DNA of 64,000 bases. It comes from Endozoicomonas sp965199185. GTDB taxonomy: Bacteria > Pseudomonadota > Gammaproteobacteria > Pseudomonadales > Endozoicomonadaceae. The stretch spans positions 49,101 to 113,100 of the forward strand of contig CBDAQW010000031.1 of assembly GCA_965199185.1 (NCBI GenBank). Direction: 5' to 3'. The position numbers and the translations under genes were made by a program. Below are positions 33,232 through 42,078 of this stretch, one piece after another (positions within the stretch are counted from its first letter, which is position 1; the number at the start of each line of letters is the position of its first letter). Below the pieces are notes generated by a model. That model searched no databases and was not told the DNA's origin. It saw only the letters and a program-made list of their open reading frames with translations.

Positions 33232-35627
33232 CCTATATACACCTTTCTTTTCTTTCTTTTAGTCTTAATACGCTCTTTAAGATGTTCAGAAAAAGGCTCC
33301 CAGCCTGATGTTATCTTATTTTGAATTTCAGATTCCTTAACACTGAAATGACTCTTTGGCTCTCTTTCAAGCTGCTTTATAGTGCTGCTTAGTATCAGAG
33401 AAATAACATTCGCAAGATTCTGTTTTCGTTCTGCTTCTGAATCATGTGCGGTTGATTGTCTGGCATTATATCTGCGTGCCTGAAGATTTTCGGTCAGTTT
33501 GGCAGTTTCCAATAGATTGAATGTGTAGGGATGTAGTGTATTCTCAGCACCACTACTTGCACCGGGTTTAAAATATTTTGTACTGTTTGTACAGCCAAGC
33601 AATACTTTTCTTACTTCTTCCACTGTTCCATCTGTTTCTATTTCATCTACGCCTGCTTCATCTGTTTCTATTTCATCTGTTCCTGCTTCATCTGAGAGAT
33701 GAATATTACATTCATATAACATTCGCCAGTTGAAAACATCATCCTGACTCTGTCTCTGACTGAATGCATTATTCTTATACCGATTCTGATAACGGGTAAT
33801 ATTCAGACTAATATCAGCCCACATGGCGAGTAATAAAATACGTTTTTGTTGATTGGTTAATCTATCAGCAGATATTATTCTGATATTTTTTTCCTGAATC
33901 GCCAACCTTTCAAGAAAGTAATGCAATCCTTCATACTCTAAAATCCCCACCAAATCATTATGACCTTTATTTTTATTCTTATTAAGGATTTCACTTAATA
34001 AAACTATACTATTCCAATCTTTTATCTTGATGATTTTTTTTAATGATGAATCAAGCTCAAGATCATATGCAAATCGAAAGATATCATATTCTGAAATCCT
34101 GCTTTCTATTTCTTTATTGTTTGGAGGGTAAACAGGAACTCTATAATTTGAATTCGTAACAGAATGCATATCAGTTGCCATATATAACTCTTTTTCAAGT
34201 TCAGAAATATCTCTCAATTTCCGCCAGTTAAATGCATTTTCCGAATAAGGTACTTTTCTATCACGATATTCAAGCTCGTAATACTGGGCCATGTGAAAGT
34301 CCTGCCATAATGAAAAAATAATGCACTTCCCTTCATTTCTGATGTGTTCCTGAAGGTATCGATAGGTGGCTCCATTATCAATTTCATAAATATCTCTTTC
34401 GACAGCTGCTTGTGTGGGTTCGAAATCAGCCAGCTCAAAAAACACATCATTCAAGTCTATTTCATAATTCCAGATTTTATTACTTACACCAAAATCACCA
34501 AGATTACGGAGTCTACCATGATCCATAACTTCATCATTAAAATTAGAAATATCAGTCATAAAAAATGAAGGAATATCATACTCTTTTGCCTTATCCATTA
34601 TTTCGGCCATCGTAGGAATGTGATTAAATAATGGGACGCCACTATTGACCGTTCTCATTGATCTTCTGGTTGTATACTTAGAAAAATCATTCTCACTCAT
34701 ACTTTTTCTTGAATAAAAAACAGCTTCTTTTTTTATTTTCTTTATTTTTTTGACCCCCCTGATTTTATTATTTTTTTTCTTTCCTTTTATGTCAGGAGAC
34801 ATTTTTTTAATATAAAAATCATAATGAGTAGCATGCGTCATATTGTCGATCATACCAAACATTTGATCTATCCAACTTTCAAAGCGAATGGACATCAGGC
34901 GGCGAAATTCAGAATAGAGTATTGTGTAGTAAGTACTGCCTTTTTTCAAAGTAACAATAATGTTACCAGAAGCCTCTCGACTGAATTTGATCATATCATA
35001 AGGTGAAATCGTAAAAGCAGGATGATCATCACAGAGTAGTTCTGTGTGTAGCTTTTGTTCAAAATCATCACTTCTTATTAGTAGAGGACAATAGCCATCG
35101 AAATAAATAATTTCTAACAACTGATGTTTTCTATCTAACCATATTGTGTAATCAGACTCAGATTCCTGTACTGACTGATCGACGCTATCAAAAATAACAG
35201 ATTCTTTTTCTATTCTTGTTCCGGGTGCATGAAAAACATCATCAAACTTACTGTTTAAATTAAAGGCAGGCACCTCAAATTGAATATTTTGTTTTGGTAA
35301 TTTTATACTCTTCAGGTGTTCTATTTCTTTGCGGTACTGACTATGTTCAGTCTGCTCAAGTAGTAGGTTGACGGTCTTGTGCTGATGGACGGTCGGTATA
35401 TTTTGATTAAACTCCGACCACTGAGACCTTTTAAATAATGACCAGGCAAGCACTAACCCATCAAAGAGTACATTGTGCTTCAATGATATTACATTGAGCT
35501 GCCCTGTCAGAGGCTGTAGCGGTTGTTGTAAAACGCCCGTATATGTAAAAGCTTCCTGACTGATGAAGCTTACTAGCATCATGCAGAAAAACTTCAGACT
35601 TCTTAGAGAAGGCAACTTTTGTCCCAT
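33216..35627 (-). CDS. Large secreted protein of unknown function, 3' end altered by an ISAs1 insertion
   Basis: I do not recognise this 803-residue protein. It begins with a signal-peptide-like segment (SLKFFCMMLVSFISQEAFTYT). Further on there is a very basic patch near residue 275-300 (KGKKKNNKIRGVKKIKKIKKE), a duplicated acidic motif DEAGTDEIETDEAGVDEIET near residue 655 (a 30-bp DNA tandem repeat around 33630-33690), and a basic C-terminus. AT content is higher than in housekeeping neighbours, suggesting acquisition. The last four residues (RAYA) are encoded by the IS end. Without the IS the frame would end ASYN at the same length. A host-directed or surface role is possible but unsupported. 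Confidence 0.6.
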   Translation of the reverse strand: MGQKLPSLRSLKFFCMMLVSFISQEAFTYTGVLQQPLQPLTGQLNVISLKHNVLFDGLVLAWSLFKRSQWSEFNQNIPTVHQHKTVNLLLEQTEHSQYRKEIEHLKSIKLPKQNIQFEVPAFNLNSKFDDVFHAPGTRIEKESVIFDSVDQSVQESESDYTIWLDRKHQLLEIIYFDGYCPLLIRSDDFEQKLHTELLCDDHPAFTISPYDMIKFSREASGNIIVTLKKGSTYYTILYSEFRRLMSIRFESWIDQMFGMIDNMTHATHYDFYIKKMSPDIKGKKKNNKIRGVKKIKKIKKEAVFYSRKSMSENDFSKYTTRRSMRTVNSGVPLFNHIPTMAEIMDKAKEYDIPSFFMTDISNFNDEVMDHGRLRNLGDFGVSNKIWNYEIDLNDVFFELADFEPTQAAVERDIYEIDNGATYRYLQEHIRNEGKCIIFSLWQDFHMAQYYELEYRDRKVPYSENAFNWRKLRDISELEKELYMATDMHSVTNSNYRVPVYPPNNKEIESRISEYDIFRFAYDLELDSSLKKIIKIKDWNSIVLLSEILNKNKNKGHNDLVGILEYEGLHYFLERLAIQEKNIRIISADRLTNQQKRILLLAMWADISLNITRYQNRYKNNAFSQRQSQDDVFNWRMLYECNIHLSDEAGTDEIETDEAGVDEIETDGTVEEVRKVLLGCTNSTKYFKPGASSGAENTLHPYTFNLLETAKLTENLQARRYNARQSTAHDSEAERKQNLANVISLILSSTIKQLEREPKSHFSVKESEIQNKITSGWEPFSEHLKERIKTKRKKRKVYIGRAYA

Positions 35628-35723
35628 TTTATATCATCTACCATCCGGTTAGTTATATCGTTTTTTTATAATTTCAAATGCGATATTTAGAGCAGATTAA
35701 TATAGTAGAGAATGACGAAAGAG

Positions 35724-35751
35724 CCACTGACTGTAAAATAACAGCCAGTGG
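35724..35751 (-). terminator. Terminator hairpin of ilvIH
   Basis: CCACTGACTGT (35724-35734) and ACAGCCAGTGG (35741-35751) pair with one mismatch around a 6-nt loop, 13 bp downstream of ilvH. On the minus strand a CTCTTTCGT stretch follows. Confidence 0.65.
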
Positions 35752-35764
35752 TTGTAGAGGTGGA

Positions 35765-36256
35765 TTACAAAGTCAGTGTTTTTTCTCCTCTGGCAATACC
35801 AGTCTGGCCACTGCGAACCACTTCAAGCACCTGAGTTTGGCCAATAGCTTCGATAAAACCATCCAGTTTATTTTTATCGCCTACCAGCTGAACTGTGTAG
35901 GTGGTGGGAGTAATGTCAACAATTTGTCCACGGAAGATGTCAGCGGTACGCTTGATCTCAGCCCGCAATGGACCAATCGCACGCACTTTAATCAGCATCA
36001 TCTCACGTTCAATGTGCGCACCTTCAGTGAGGTCAACCAGTTTGACCACATCCACCAACTTGTTCAATTGCTTGGTAATCTGCTCAATAATCGCCGGGTT
36101 GCCCTCGGTCGTGAGTGTCAGGCGAGAGAGAGAATTATCTTCTGTCGGTGCAACATTGAGTGTTTCAATGTTGTAATTACGCTGAGAGAAGAGTCCGACA
36201 ATTCGGGACAGTGCGCCGGGTTCGTTTTCTACCAGTACAGAGATTATCCTTTTCAT
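35765..36256 (-). CDS. ilvH: Acetolactate synthase small (regulatory) subunit
   Basis: IlvH is the valine-sensing regulatory subunit of acetohydroxyacid synthase III in branched-chain amino acid synthesis. From the ATG at 36254-36256 the protein has 163 residues, exactly the E. coli length. It opens with the ACT domain MKRIISVLVENEPGALSRIVGLFSQR and contains NIETLNVAPTED, then the C-terminal dimerisation domain ending in SGQTGIARGEKTL. A GTG/ATG upstream at 36283 would lie inside ilvI and is not needed. The ATG overlaps the ilvI stop by one base (TGATG), so the two subunits are translationally coupled. Confidence 0.95.
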   Translation of the reverse strand: MKRIISVLVENEPGALSRIVGLFSQRNYNIETLNVAPTEDNSLSRLTLTTEGNPAIIEQITKQLNKLVDVVKLVDLTEGAHIEREMMLIKVRAIGPLRAEIKRTADIFRGQIVDITPTTYTVQLVGDKNKLDGFIEAIGQTQVLEVVRSGQTGIARGEKTLTL

Positions 36257-37980
36257 CAGGTTCTCTCCGTCTTGCTGAGCCACATATCACACATACTGCC
36301 TTCCTTGATCTGCATCGGATAAACATGCTCGCTTGGATCAACCTGGATATCCATGAAGACCAGTCGGTCTTTCAGGGCAAAGGCTTCTTCCATCGCTGGC
36401 CGCAATTGAGAAGGGTCCGTGACTTTTATACCAACATGGCCGTATGATTCTGCCAGTTTGACAAAGTCAGGCAGAGATTCCATATAAGAATGCGAATAGC
36501 GGCTGCTGTATTGCATATCTTGCCATTGTCGTACCATTCCCAGCGCCTGATTGTTCAGGTTAATGATTTTGACATTCAGATCGTATTGCAGACAGGTAGA
36601 GAGTTCCTGAATGTTCATCTGTATACTGCCTTCACCAGTGACACAGGCAACCGTGCTTTCCGGTTTAGACAGTTTGACGCCCATCGCCGAAGGCAGACCA
36701 AAACCCATGGTGCCAAGGCCGCCAGAGTTGATCCAGCGATTGGGTTTATTGAAGCGATAATACTGCGCAGCAAACATCTGATGCTGACCAACATCAGATG
36801 TGATGTAGGTGTCTTGACCAGCAGTGACATCGTACAGTGTTTCGATAACCTGCTGAGGTTTCAGAATCAGGCCATCCCCCTTGTCATAAGGGAATAAGCC
36901 ACCTTCACGCCAGCCATCTACCTGTTGCCACCATTGAATCAGTGCCTGTTCATCCATTTGGGCATCGGTTTCATCCAGCTGACGTAACAGTGTATTTAAC
37001 ACGGCATCCACAGGCCCCACGATGGGCACATCAGCCTGAACGGTTTTAGAAATACTGGCCGGATCGATATCAATATGAATGATCTTTGCATCCGGACAGA
37101 ATTTGCCGGTGTCATTGGTTACCCGGTCATCGAACCTGACACCAATCGCCAGAATCAGGTCTGCATTGTGCATGGTACTGTTGGCACAGAAGCTACCGTG
37201 CATGCCGAGCATACCGATAAACTCTGGCTCTGAACCAGGAAATGCACCCAACCCCATCAGGGTGTTCGTCACCGGGACATTAAGCTTTTTGACCAGTCTG
37301 GTCAGCTGTTCAGACGCATCGCCCATAATGACACCGCCCCCGGCGTAGATCACCGGCTTGCGAGATTTCATCAGCAACTCAACGGCTTTGCGAATCTGAC
37401 CATTATGTCCTTTGGACGGTGGGTTGTATGAACGAATTTTGATTTTTTCAGGGTATTGATAATCAAACCGCTGATTGATGTCAGTGATATCTTTGGGAAT
37501 ATCAACCACTACAGGGCCAGGGCGTCCCGTCTGTGCCAGATAAAATGCTTTTTTGATGACTCCAGGGATATCTTCAGCCCGCTTGACCAGGAAGCTGTGT
37601 TTAACGATAGGTCGGGAAATTCCCACCATATCAACTTCCTGAAACATATCGCTGCCGATAAATGCCGATGGTACCTGACCCGAAATTACCACCATAGGAA
37701 TGGAATCCATATAGGCAGTGGCAATGCCCGTAATGGTATTGGTTGCACCCGGTCCGGATGTGACCAGTGCTACACCCGGCTTGCCGGTCGCTCTTGCATA
37801 ACCATCGGCCATATGAGTGGCCGCCTGTTCGTGGCGAACCAGAATATGGGTGATTTTATCCTGACGAAAAATAGCATCGTAAACATGCAGCAGGGCGCCG
37901 CCAGGATACCCGTAGATATATTCTACTCCTTCATCAGCAAGTGATCGGACTACCATGTCCGCGCCGGATAATTGCTCCAC
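36256..37980 (-). CDS. ilvI: Acetolactate synthase large (catalytic) subunit
   Basis: IlvI is the ThDP-dependent catalytic subunit that condenses pyruvate with pyruvate or 2-ketobutyrate. The protein has 574 residues, the E. coli length. The catalytic Glu lies in GYPGGALLHVYD...RHEQAATHMADGYARATGKPGV. The FAD-binding middle domain has GVRFDDRVT. The ThDP/Mg motif reads VTGEGSIQMNIQELSTC, the GEGS variant also seen in pseudomonads. The start is GTG at 37978-37980. About 435 bp lie between it and the next divergent gene; a possible promoter is at 38291-38319, which would give a leader of about 300 nt. Confidence 0.95.
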   Translation of the reverse strand: MEQLSGADMVVRSLADEGVEYIYGYPGGALLHVYDAIFRQDKITHILVRHEQAATHMADGYARATGKPGVALVTSGPGATNTITGIATAYMDSIPMVVISGQVPSAFIGSDMFQEVDMVGISRPIVKHSFLVKRAEDIPGVIKKAFYLAQTGRPGPVVVDIPKDITDINQRFDYQYPEKIKIRSYNPPSKGHNGQIRKAVELLMKSRKPVIYAGGGVIMGDASEQLTRLVKKLNVPVTNTLMGLGAFPGSEPEFIGMLGMHGSFCANSTMHNADLILAIGVRFDDRVTNDTGKFCPDAKIIHIDIDPASISKTVQADVPIVGPVDAVLNTLLRQLDETDAQMDEQALIQWWQQVDGWREGGLFPYDKGDGLILKPQQVIETLYDVTAGQDTYITSDVGQHQMFAAQYYRFNKPNRWINSGGLGTMGFGLPSAMGVKLSKPESTVACVTGEGSIQMNIQELSTCLQYDLNVKIINLNNQALGMVRQWQDMQYSSRYSHSYMESLPDFVKLAESYGHVGIKVTDPSQLRPAMEEAFALKDRLVFMDIQVDPSEHVYPMQIKEGSMCDMWLSKTERT

Positions 37981-38290
37981 TTCGTTACCCTCGGCTTTCT
38001 CTTAGTATTGGAATGAATGAAACCGATGCAACCGATGCCTGTCAGGCGAAAAGACACACCGGATTTTTTGGACATACACTATCCAGGTTGCAGCCAGGCT
38101 GCATGTGGCTTTCGATTCTGGCTTGCAGAACCTCTACATTCCTGTGCGGGTAGGAGCAGTGCAACCAGAACTGCCTTGGCAAAGGTCGTAGACTGGCACA
38201 CTAAGGAATGCTATCAGCCTAATTCACAGGTGAGTGCTTAAGGTTGTCGCATACATCTCATCAAGCTTTTTGAGGTCAATGAGAGTGCTA

Positions 38291-38319
38291 ATTCTTTACT
38301 CTCATGCGATATCAGTCAA
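38291..38319 (-). promoter_or_regulatory. Candidate ilvIH promoter
   Basis: On the minus strand TTGACT (38319-38314) and AAGAAT (38296-38291) are spaced by 17 bp, fitting a sigma-70 promoter with a weak -10. No Leu/Val/Ile-rich leader peptide was found in the 300 bp leading to ilvI. Confidence 0.3.
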
Positions 38320-38416
38320 TATAAACCTGTATATTTATTAGGGTAAATACCCAACACCGAAAAAAACAACGATAATATTCTTAAGAATTAAAGTAATAAC
38401 GAACAGGGATAGAACG

Positions 38417-38839
38417 ATGAAAAAATGGTTAACTATTATGCTCATTCTCACGCCTGCTCTCGTCGCTGCAAAGCAGATTTACAAATGGACTGATGAAGAT
38501 GGTGTAGTGCACTTTTCATCCAAACCAGTGGATGAAACTCAGACGCATGATCTGGTGCCCCTTCCCACCGTACCGGCGCTCAATTCCGGCACTACCAAAA
38601 AGAAAGCAGAAGCTGCCAGCCGTTCTGTCACAAAAGATACGGAATTTGTGTCTGAGGAGCGCGAACCTACTCAGGAAGAAATCGACTATTGCAACAAGCT
38701 GAACGACAACATACGGGCACTTATGATTACCCCCAGAGTCAAAATAGAAAGAGACAATGGCGAGTATGAGGTGCTGGATAATGAAGGACGCAAAAAAGAG
38801 ATAGAACAACTGAAAGCGTTGAAAAACGATTTTTGCTGA
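38417..38839 (+). CDS. DUF4124 domain protein, periplasmic
   Basis: A 140-residue protein with a signal peptide (MKKWLTIMLILTPALVAA) followed directly by the DUF4124 motif KQIYKWTDEDGVVHFSSKP, a short beta-rich module found in many gammaproteobacterial periplasmic proteins of unknown role. The remainder is a charged, probably helical tail with a Lys/Glu-rich end. The ATG follows AACAGGGATAGAACG, with AGGGA well placed. It is divergent from ilvIH and stands alone. Confidence 0.75.
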   Translation: MKKWLTIMLILTPALVAAKQIYKWTDEDGVVHFSSKPVDETQTHDLVPLPTVPALNSGTTKKKAEAASRSVTKDTEFVSEEREPTQEEIDYCNKLNDNIRALMITPRVKIERDNGEYEVLDNEGRKKEIEQLKALKNDFC

Positions 38840-38866
38840 TTAAATTCAGGGGGATCTGGCTGCTGT

Positions 38867-39020
38867 TTGAACCTAAATTTAGTGGTTGGATGTGGATTTT
38901 CTGGGAAATTTCAGCGTTCTACCAGTTCACCCAGAAGGTGATTGGAGAACGCCTGAAAAAACCTTAATTTCTATAGTCAAGAGAACACTTCAAGCGTCCA
39001 ACTGCTGAATTTAGGTTGAA
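38867..39020. repeat. Inverted-repeat element, possible MITE of a second family (154 bp)
   Basis: The ends 38867-38890 (TTGAACCTAAATTTAG...) and 38997-39020 are inverted repeats with 20 of 24 matches. The interior has no gene. No target duplication is apparent. It fills most of the gap between the convergent DUF4124 and yqcC-like genes. Confidence 0.5.
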
Positions 39021-39037
39021 CAACCGGAGCCACCACG

Positions 39038-39346
39038 CTAATTCATAATCCGGTCAAACTCTTCTATCAGCGATAACAGCGGATGCGCTTCCAGCTTTTC
39101 TATCCTCAGCGCTTCTTCTGCGTAAGGCTTCATATTGGCACCTTTCGGCAAACGTCCGCCCTGATCGAGAATTGCCCGAATTCTAGGTATAAATATCCAC
39201 TGCAACCACTGACTGAACGCCAGAGTATCCATACAGAATGGCGTAGTACTATTTATAGCGTCGGGTGATGGCGGCATAGTCATCCAGACATTCTGACGAC
39301 GCAGCTCCTGTTCAATTTGCTCCAGCAACAGGATGACTTCTTTCAT
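39038..39346 (-). CDS. yqcC: YqcC-family protein
   Basis: A 102-residue protein of the YqcC family, small cytosolic proteins of unknown function that are often encoded beside the pseudouridine synthase truC. Family features are LLLEQIEQELRRQNVWM at the N-terminus, MDTLAFSQWLQWIFIPRIRAILD in the middle and PLLSLIEEFDRIMN at the end. The ATG at 39344-39346 overlaps the mrcB stop (ATGA), so it is translationally coupled to PBP1b here. An upstream extension to 39400 would lie inside mrcB. Confidence 0.82.
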   Translation of the reverse strand: MKEVILLLEQIEQELRRQNVWMTMPPSPDAINSTTPFCMDTLAFSQWLQWIFIPRIRAILDQGGRLPKGANMKPYAEEALRIEKLEAHPLLSLIEEFDRIMN

Positions 39347-41658
39347 AAAAACCAAGCCTTGATCTTGTCTAACATGTTGGCATCGTCTGCCGGGGTGCAA
39401 CCACCATAGGTGGTTGGCACTGATGAAGCAATATAAGGAAATTGTCGTGCACCTTCACAATATTTATGGCTGCGACGATTGGTGGCCGGGTCGACCCAAA
39501 CCACTTCCAGGTCAGCATCCTTCAATGGCTTCACAGACTCCAGTGGCACACTGCTCATGAACCGGCTCCACACCCTAAGAGCGCCAGTGCTGCCGGTGAG
39601 TTTTGTCGGCGCATTGTTATCATTGCCCAGCCAGACCACTGACATCAGGTTGCCGGAATAACCGGCAAACCAGCTGTCACGCTGATCATTGGTCGTCCCG
39701 GTTTTACCGCCCAAACGAATTGTTGATGGGATGGACTGGTAAGCCCTGCGACCCGTGCCTTCTTTCATACCAATTGACATAGCGGTTCGCAGAAGCTCCA
39801 TTGGTTCAGGCTCGATCACTCGTTCAACAGAAAGACTGTATCGTTTGAGTGCTTTACCCTGGTTATCTACGACGGCATCAATAGCCCGAATCGGCATACG
39901 AAAACCACCACTGGCAATAGTCTGATACATGTCGGCAACCTCTATCGGTGCCAGAGATGCAGCTCCCAGCAATACTGATGGATAGGATGGCAGTTCTTTA
40001 CTGACACCCAGTCGTTTAATGGTTTTCAGAACCTTATGAAGGCCAAGCTCAATCCCTGTATAAGCTGCTGCCTGATTGTAAGATTTGGCCAGCGCCAGAT
40101 ACAATGGCACATCACCATTGGATTTTCTGTTGTAATTCTCAGGCTCCCAGTAACGTCCTTTACCACTTTTTATTTTTATCGGAAGGTCGTGGACGGGGGT
40201 CGTCAAAGAGTATTGTCGGGGTCTTTCCAGTGCGGTTAGATAGATGGCTGGCTTTAACAGTGATCCCACCGGGCGATACGCTTCGATTGCGCGGTTAAAC
40301 CCTGCGTATCCCGGATTTTTATCCCCCACCAGTGCCAGTAAATTACCGGTCTGGGCAGAAGTGACAATCATCGCTCCCTGCAAAGTATTACTACTGTCGA
40401 GTTGCTTTAAGATTTTGCTAACACTGGCCTGCGCCTTGCGCTGAATAATAGGATCCAGGTTGGTAAATATTCTCAGCCCTTCACTGGTTAAATCTGACTC
40501 GTTGTAATCATTCCTCAGCTGTCGTTTAACCAGATCAATATACGCCGGAAAAGCGTTGGTTTTTATCTGCTCTCCGGAGACCACTCCAAGAGGCAGTTTC
40601 TTGGAACGTTCTGATTCTGCTCTGGGAACGATTCCACGGTCCGCAAGGACATCAAGCACCAGATTACGTCGCGCCTTTGCTCGTTCCGGGTGACGACGGG
40701 GGTCGTAATACGAAGGTCCTTTGACCATGGCAACCATCAGGGCAGTACGGGCAAGATTCAGTTCCTGCAACGGCTGAGCAAAATAAAACTGACTAGCCAT
40801 TCCAAAACCATGAATGGCTCTGCGCCCTTGCTGACCTAGATAAACTTCATTCAAATAGGTTTCAAGAATGTCATTTTTTGAATAACGAAATTCCAGTAAC
40901 AGCGCCATCAATGCTTCTTTCACTTTCCGAATAATGGTTCGCTCGTTGCTGAGAAAGAAGTTCTTCACTAGCTGCTGAGTAATCGTACTCCCTCCCTGCA
41001 CTACTCCACCAGCTTTGACATTAATTACCATGGCGCGGGCAATAGATGTGAGCGACACACCGTAATGGTTATAGAAATCGCGATCTTCGATAGCCAATAA
41101 TCCGGGAATAAGGTAGCTCGGAGCCTGGGAAGCCCGAATCAACAAACGGTCTTCATAACTAGCGGGATAAATCCCGCCGATAGGCTGAGGGTCGAGCCGG
41201 ACTAGAGAAACACGTTCACCTTGCTGCCCAGTTAATGACGAAACCCGGCTTCCTGAAAAATGGACATTGGCATAGCGAGGGTTTTCAGTGCCATCGGGGA
41301 AGTGAAACCCCCTGCTGTAAATAACAAAACGATTGCTGGCTCTGGAAAAGGTGCCAGGGCGGGATACGGTTTGCACAGCCTGATACCCCTGACGTTTCAA
41401 CTGAGCCTGAAGCTCATCGGGTGCGATGAGTCTGTCTTCATGCAATTCCACAGGATGTGCATAAACCTTGGCCGGAATCGCCCACTTTTTACCCTCAAAC
41501 TGTCGGGTAACAGTAGCATCAAGATACGCCATGGCCGCAAGCAATAACACCGAGCCGGTAAAACAAAGTTTGAGAAACAAGTTACCCCAGCGTGCAGAGG
41601 GTTTGTACTTCTTTTGAGCAGACCTGTTTTTTGTCTTCTGAGCAGTTTTTTTCACCAT
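39343..41658 (-). CDS. mrcB: Penicillin-binding protein 1B
   Basis: PBP1b is a bifunctional inner-membrane enzyme that polymerises and cross-links peptidoglycan. The protein has 771 residues. A basic cytoplasmic start is followed by one transmembrane helix (LFLKLCFTGSVLLLAAMAYL, about 28-47), then the UB2H region. The glycosyltransferase domain has EDRDFYNHYGVSLTSIARA (catalytic Glu), QGGSTITQQLVKNFFLS and a RKVKEALMALLLE motif. The transpeptidase domain has SLLK (in RPVGSLLKPA), KSYNQ and GGKTGTTND. All catalytic motifs are intact. It is the first gene of a unit with yqcC. Confidence 0.95.
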   Translation of the reverse strand: MVKKTAQKTKNRSAQKKYKPSARWGNLFLKLCFTGSVLLLAAMAYLDATVTRQFEGKKWAIPAKVYAHPVELHEDRLIAPDELQAQLKRQGYQAVQTVSRPGTFSRASNRFVIYSRGFHFPDGTENPRYANVHFSGSRVSSLTGQQGERVSLVRLDPQPIGGIYPASYEDRLLIRASQAPSYLIPGLLAIEDRDFYNHYGVSLTSIARAMVINVKAGGVVQGGSTITQQLVKNFFLSNERTIIRKVKEALMALLLEFRYSKNDILETYLNEVYLGQQGRRAIHGFGMASQFYFAQPLQELNLARTALMVAMVKGPSYYDPRRHPERAKARRNLVLDVLADRGIVPRAESERSKKLPLGVVSGEQIKTNAFPAYIDLVKRQLRNDYNESDLTSEGLRIFTNLDPIIQRKAQASVSKILKQLDSSNTLQGAMIVTSAQTGNLLALVGDKNPGYAGFNRAIEAYRPVGSLLKPAIYLTALERPRQYSLTTPVHDLPIKIKSGKGRYWEPENYNRKSNGDVPLYLALAKSYNQAAAYTGIELGLHKVLKTIKRLGVSKELPSYPSVLLGAASLAPIEVADMYQTIASGGFRMPIRAIDAVVDNQGKALKRYSLSVERVIEPEPMELLRTAMSIGMKEGTGRRAYQSIPSTIRLGGKTGTTNDQRDSWFAGYSGNLMSVVWLGNDNNAPTKLTGSTGALRVWSRFMSSVPLESVKPLKDADLEVVWVDPATNRRSHKYCEGARQFPYIASSVPTTYGGCTPADDANMLDKIKAWFL

Positions 41659-41805
41659 AGCTTGATTATACGTGAACCCATACGGCAGCCAATGGGGGCA
41701 AGCGCAGATTCTGGTCTACTCTTATGTCAATGACATCTGACTTTCAAAACAACACAAAACGAACAGTCTCTGGTAAGGACGTCAGAGTAAAATTAAGGAA
41801 TCTAA

Positions 41806-42069
41806 ATGGCGACTAATCTCATTGAATTAAAAAATCTGGGTAAAACATCAGTACAGTGGTTGAATGCGGTTGGTATCAGAACACTTGAACAACTCCATGA
41901 AACCGGCTCCGTTGCTGCTTATTGCAAAGTACGTGACCGGGGCTTCAAAGTCTCCAAGGTTTTATTGTATGCCATCGAAGGCGCTTTAGAGGGCGCACAC
42001 TGGAACGAGCTTAATGCAGAACATAAAGCCCGTCTTCTTCAGGAAGTCAATGATTACCGTCCATCCTGA
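41806..42069 (+). CDS. Stand-alone TfoX C-terminal domain protein
   Basis: An 87-residue protein consisting only of the TfoX/Sxy C-terminal helix-hairpin-helix-like domain: LIELKNLGKTSVQWLNAVGIRTLEQLHETGSVAAYCKVRDRGFKVSKVLLYAIEGAL. In E. coli and Vibrio, TfoX promotes competence gene expression, but the N-terminal domain is missing here, so a competence role is not implied. AAGGAATCTAA gives a good ribosome binding site. It converges with moeB. Confidence 0.82.
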   Translation: MATNLIELKNLGKTSVQWLNAVGIRTLEQLHETGSVAAYCKVRDRGFKVSKVLLYAIEGALEGAHWNELNAEHKARLLQEVNDYRPS

Positions 42070-42078
42070 ATGAAGTCA

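Noticed and set aside
36640..36665. Gly-Glu-Gly in place of Gly-Asp-Gly in the IlvI cofactor motif
   Set aside because: The GEGS form is also present in pseudomonad acetolactate synthases, so it is not a defect.
37981..38290. Possible transcription attenuator of ilvIH
   Set aside because: No leader peptide rich in Leu, Val or Ile and no pair of competing hairpins could be found; the small frames there are not convincing.
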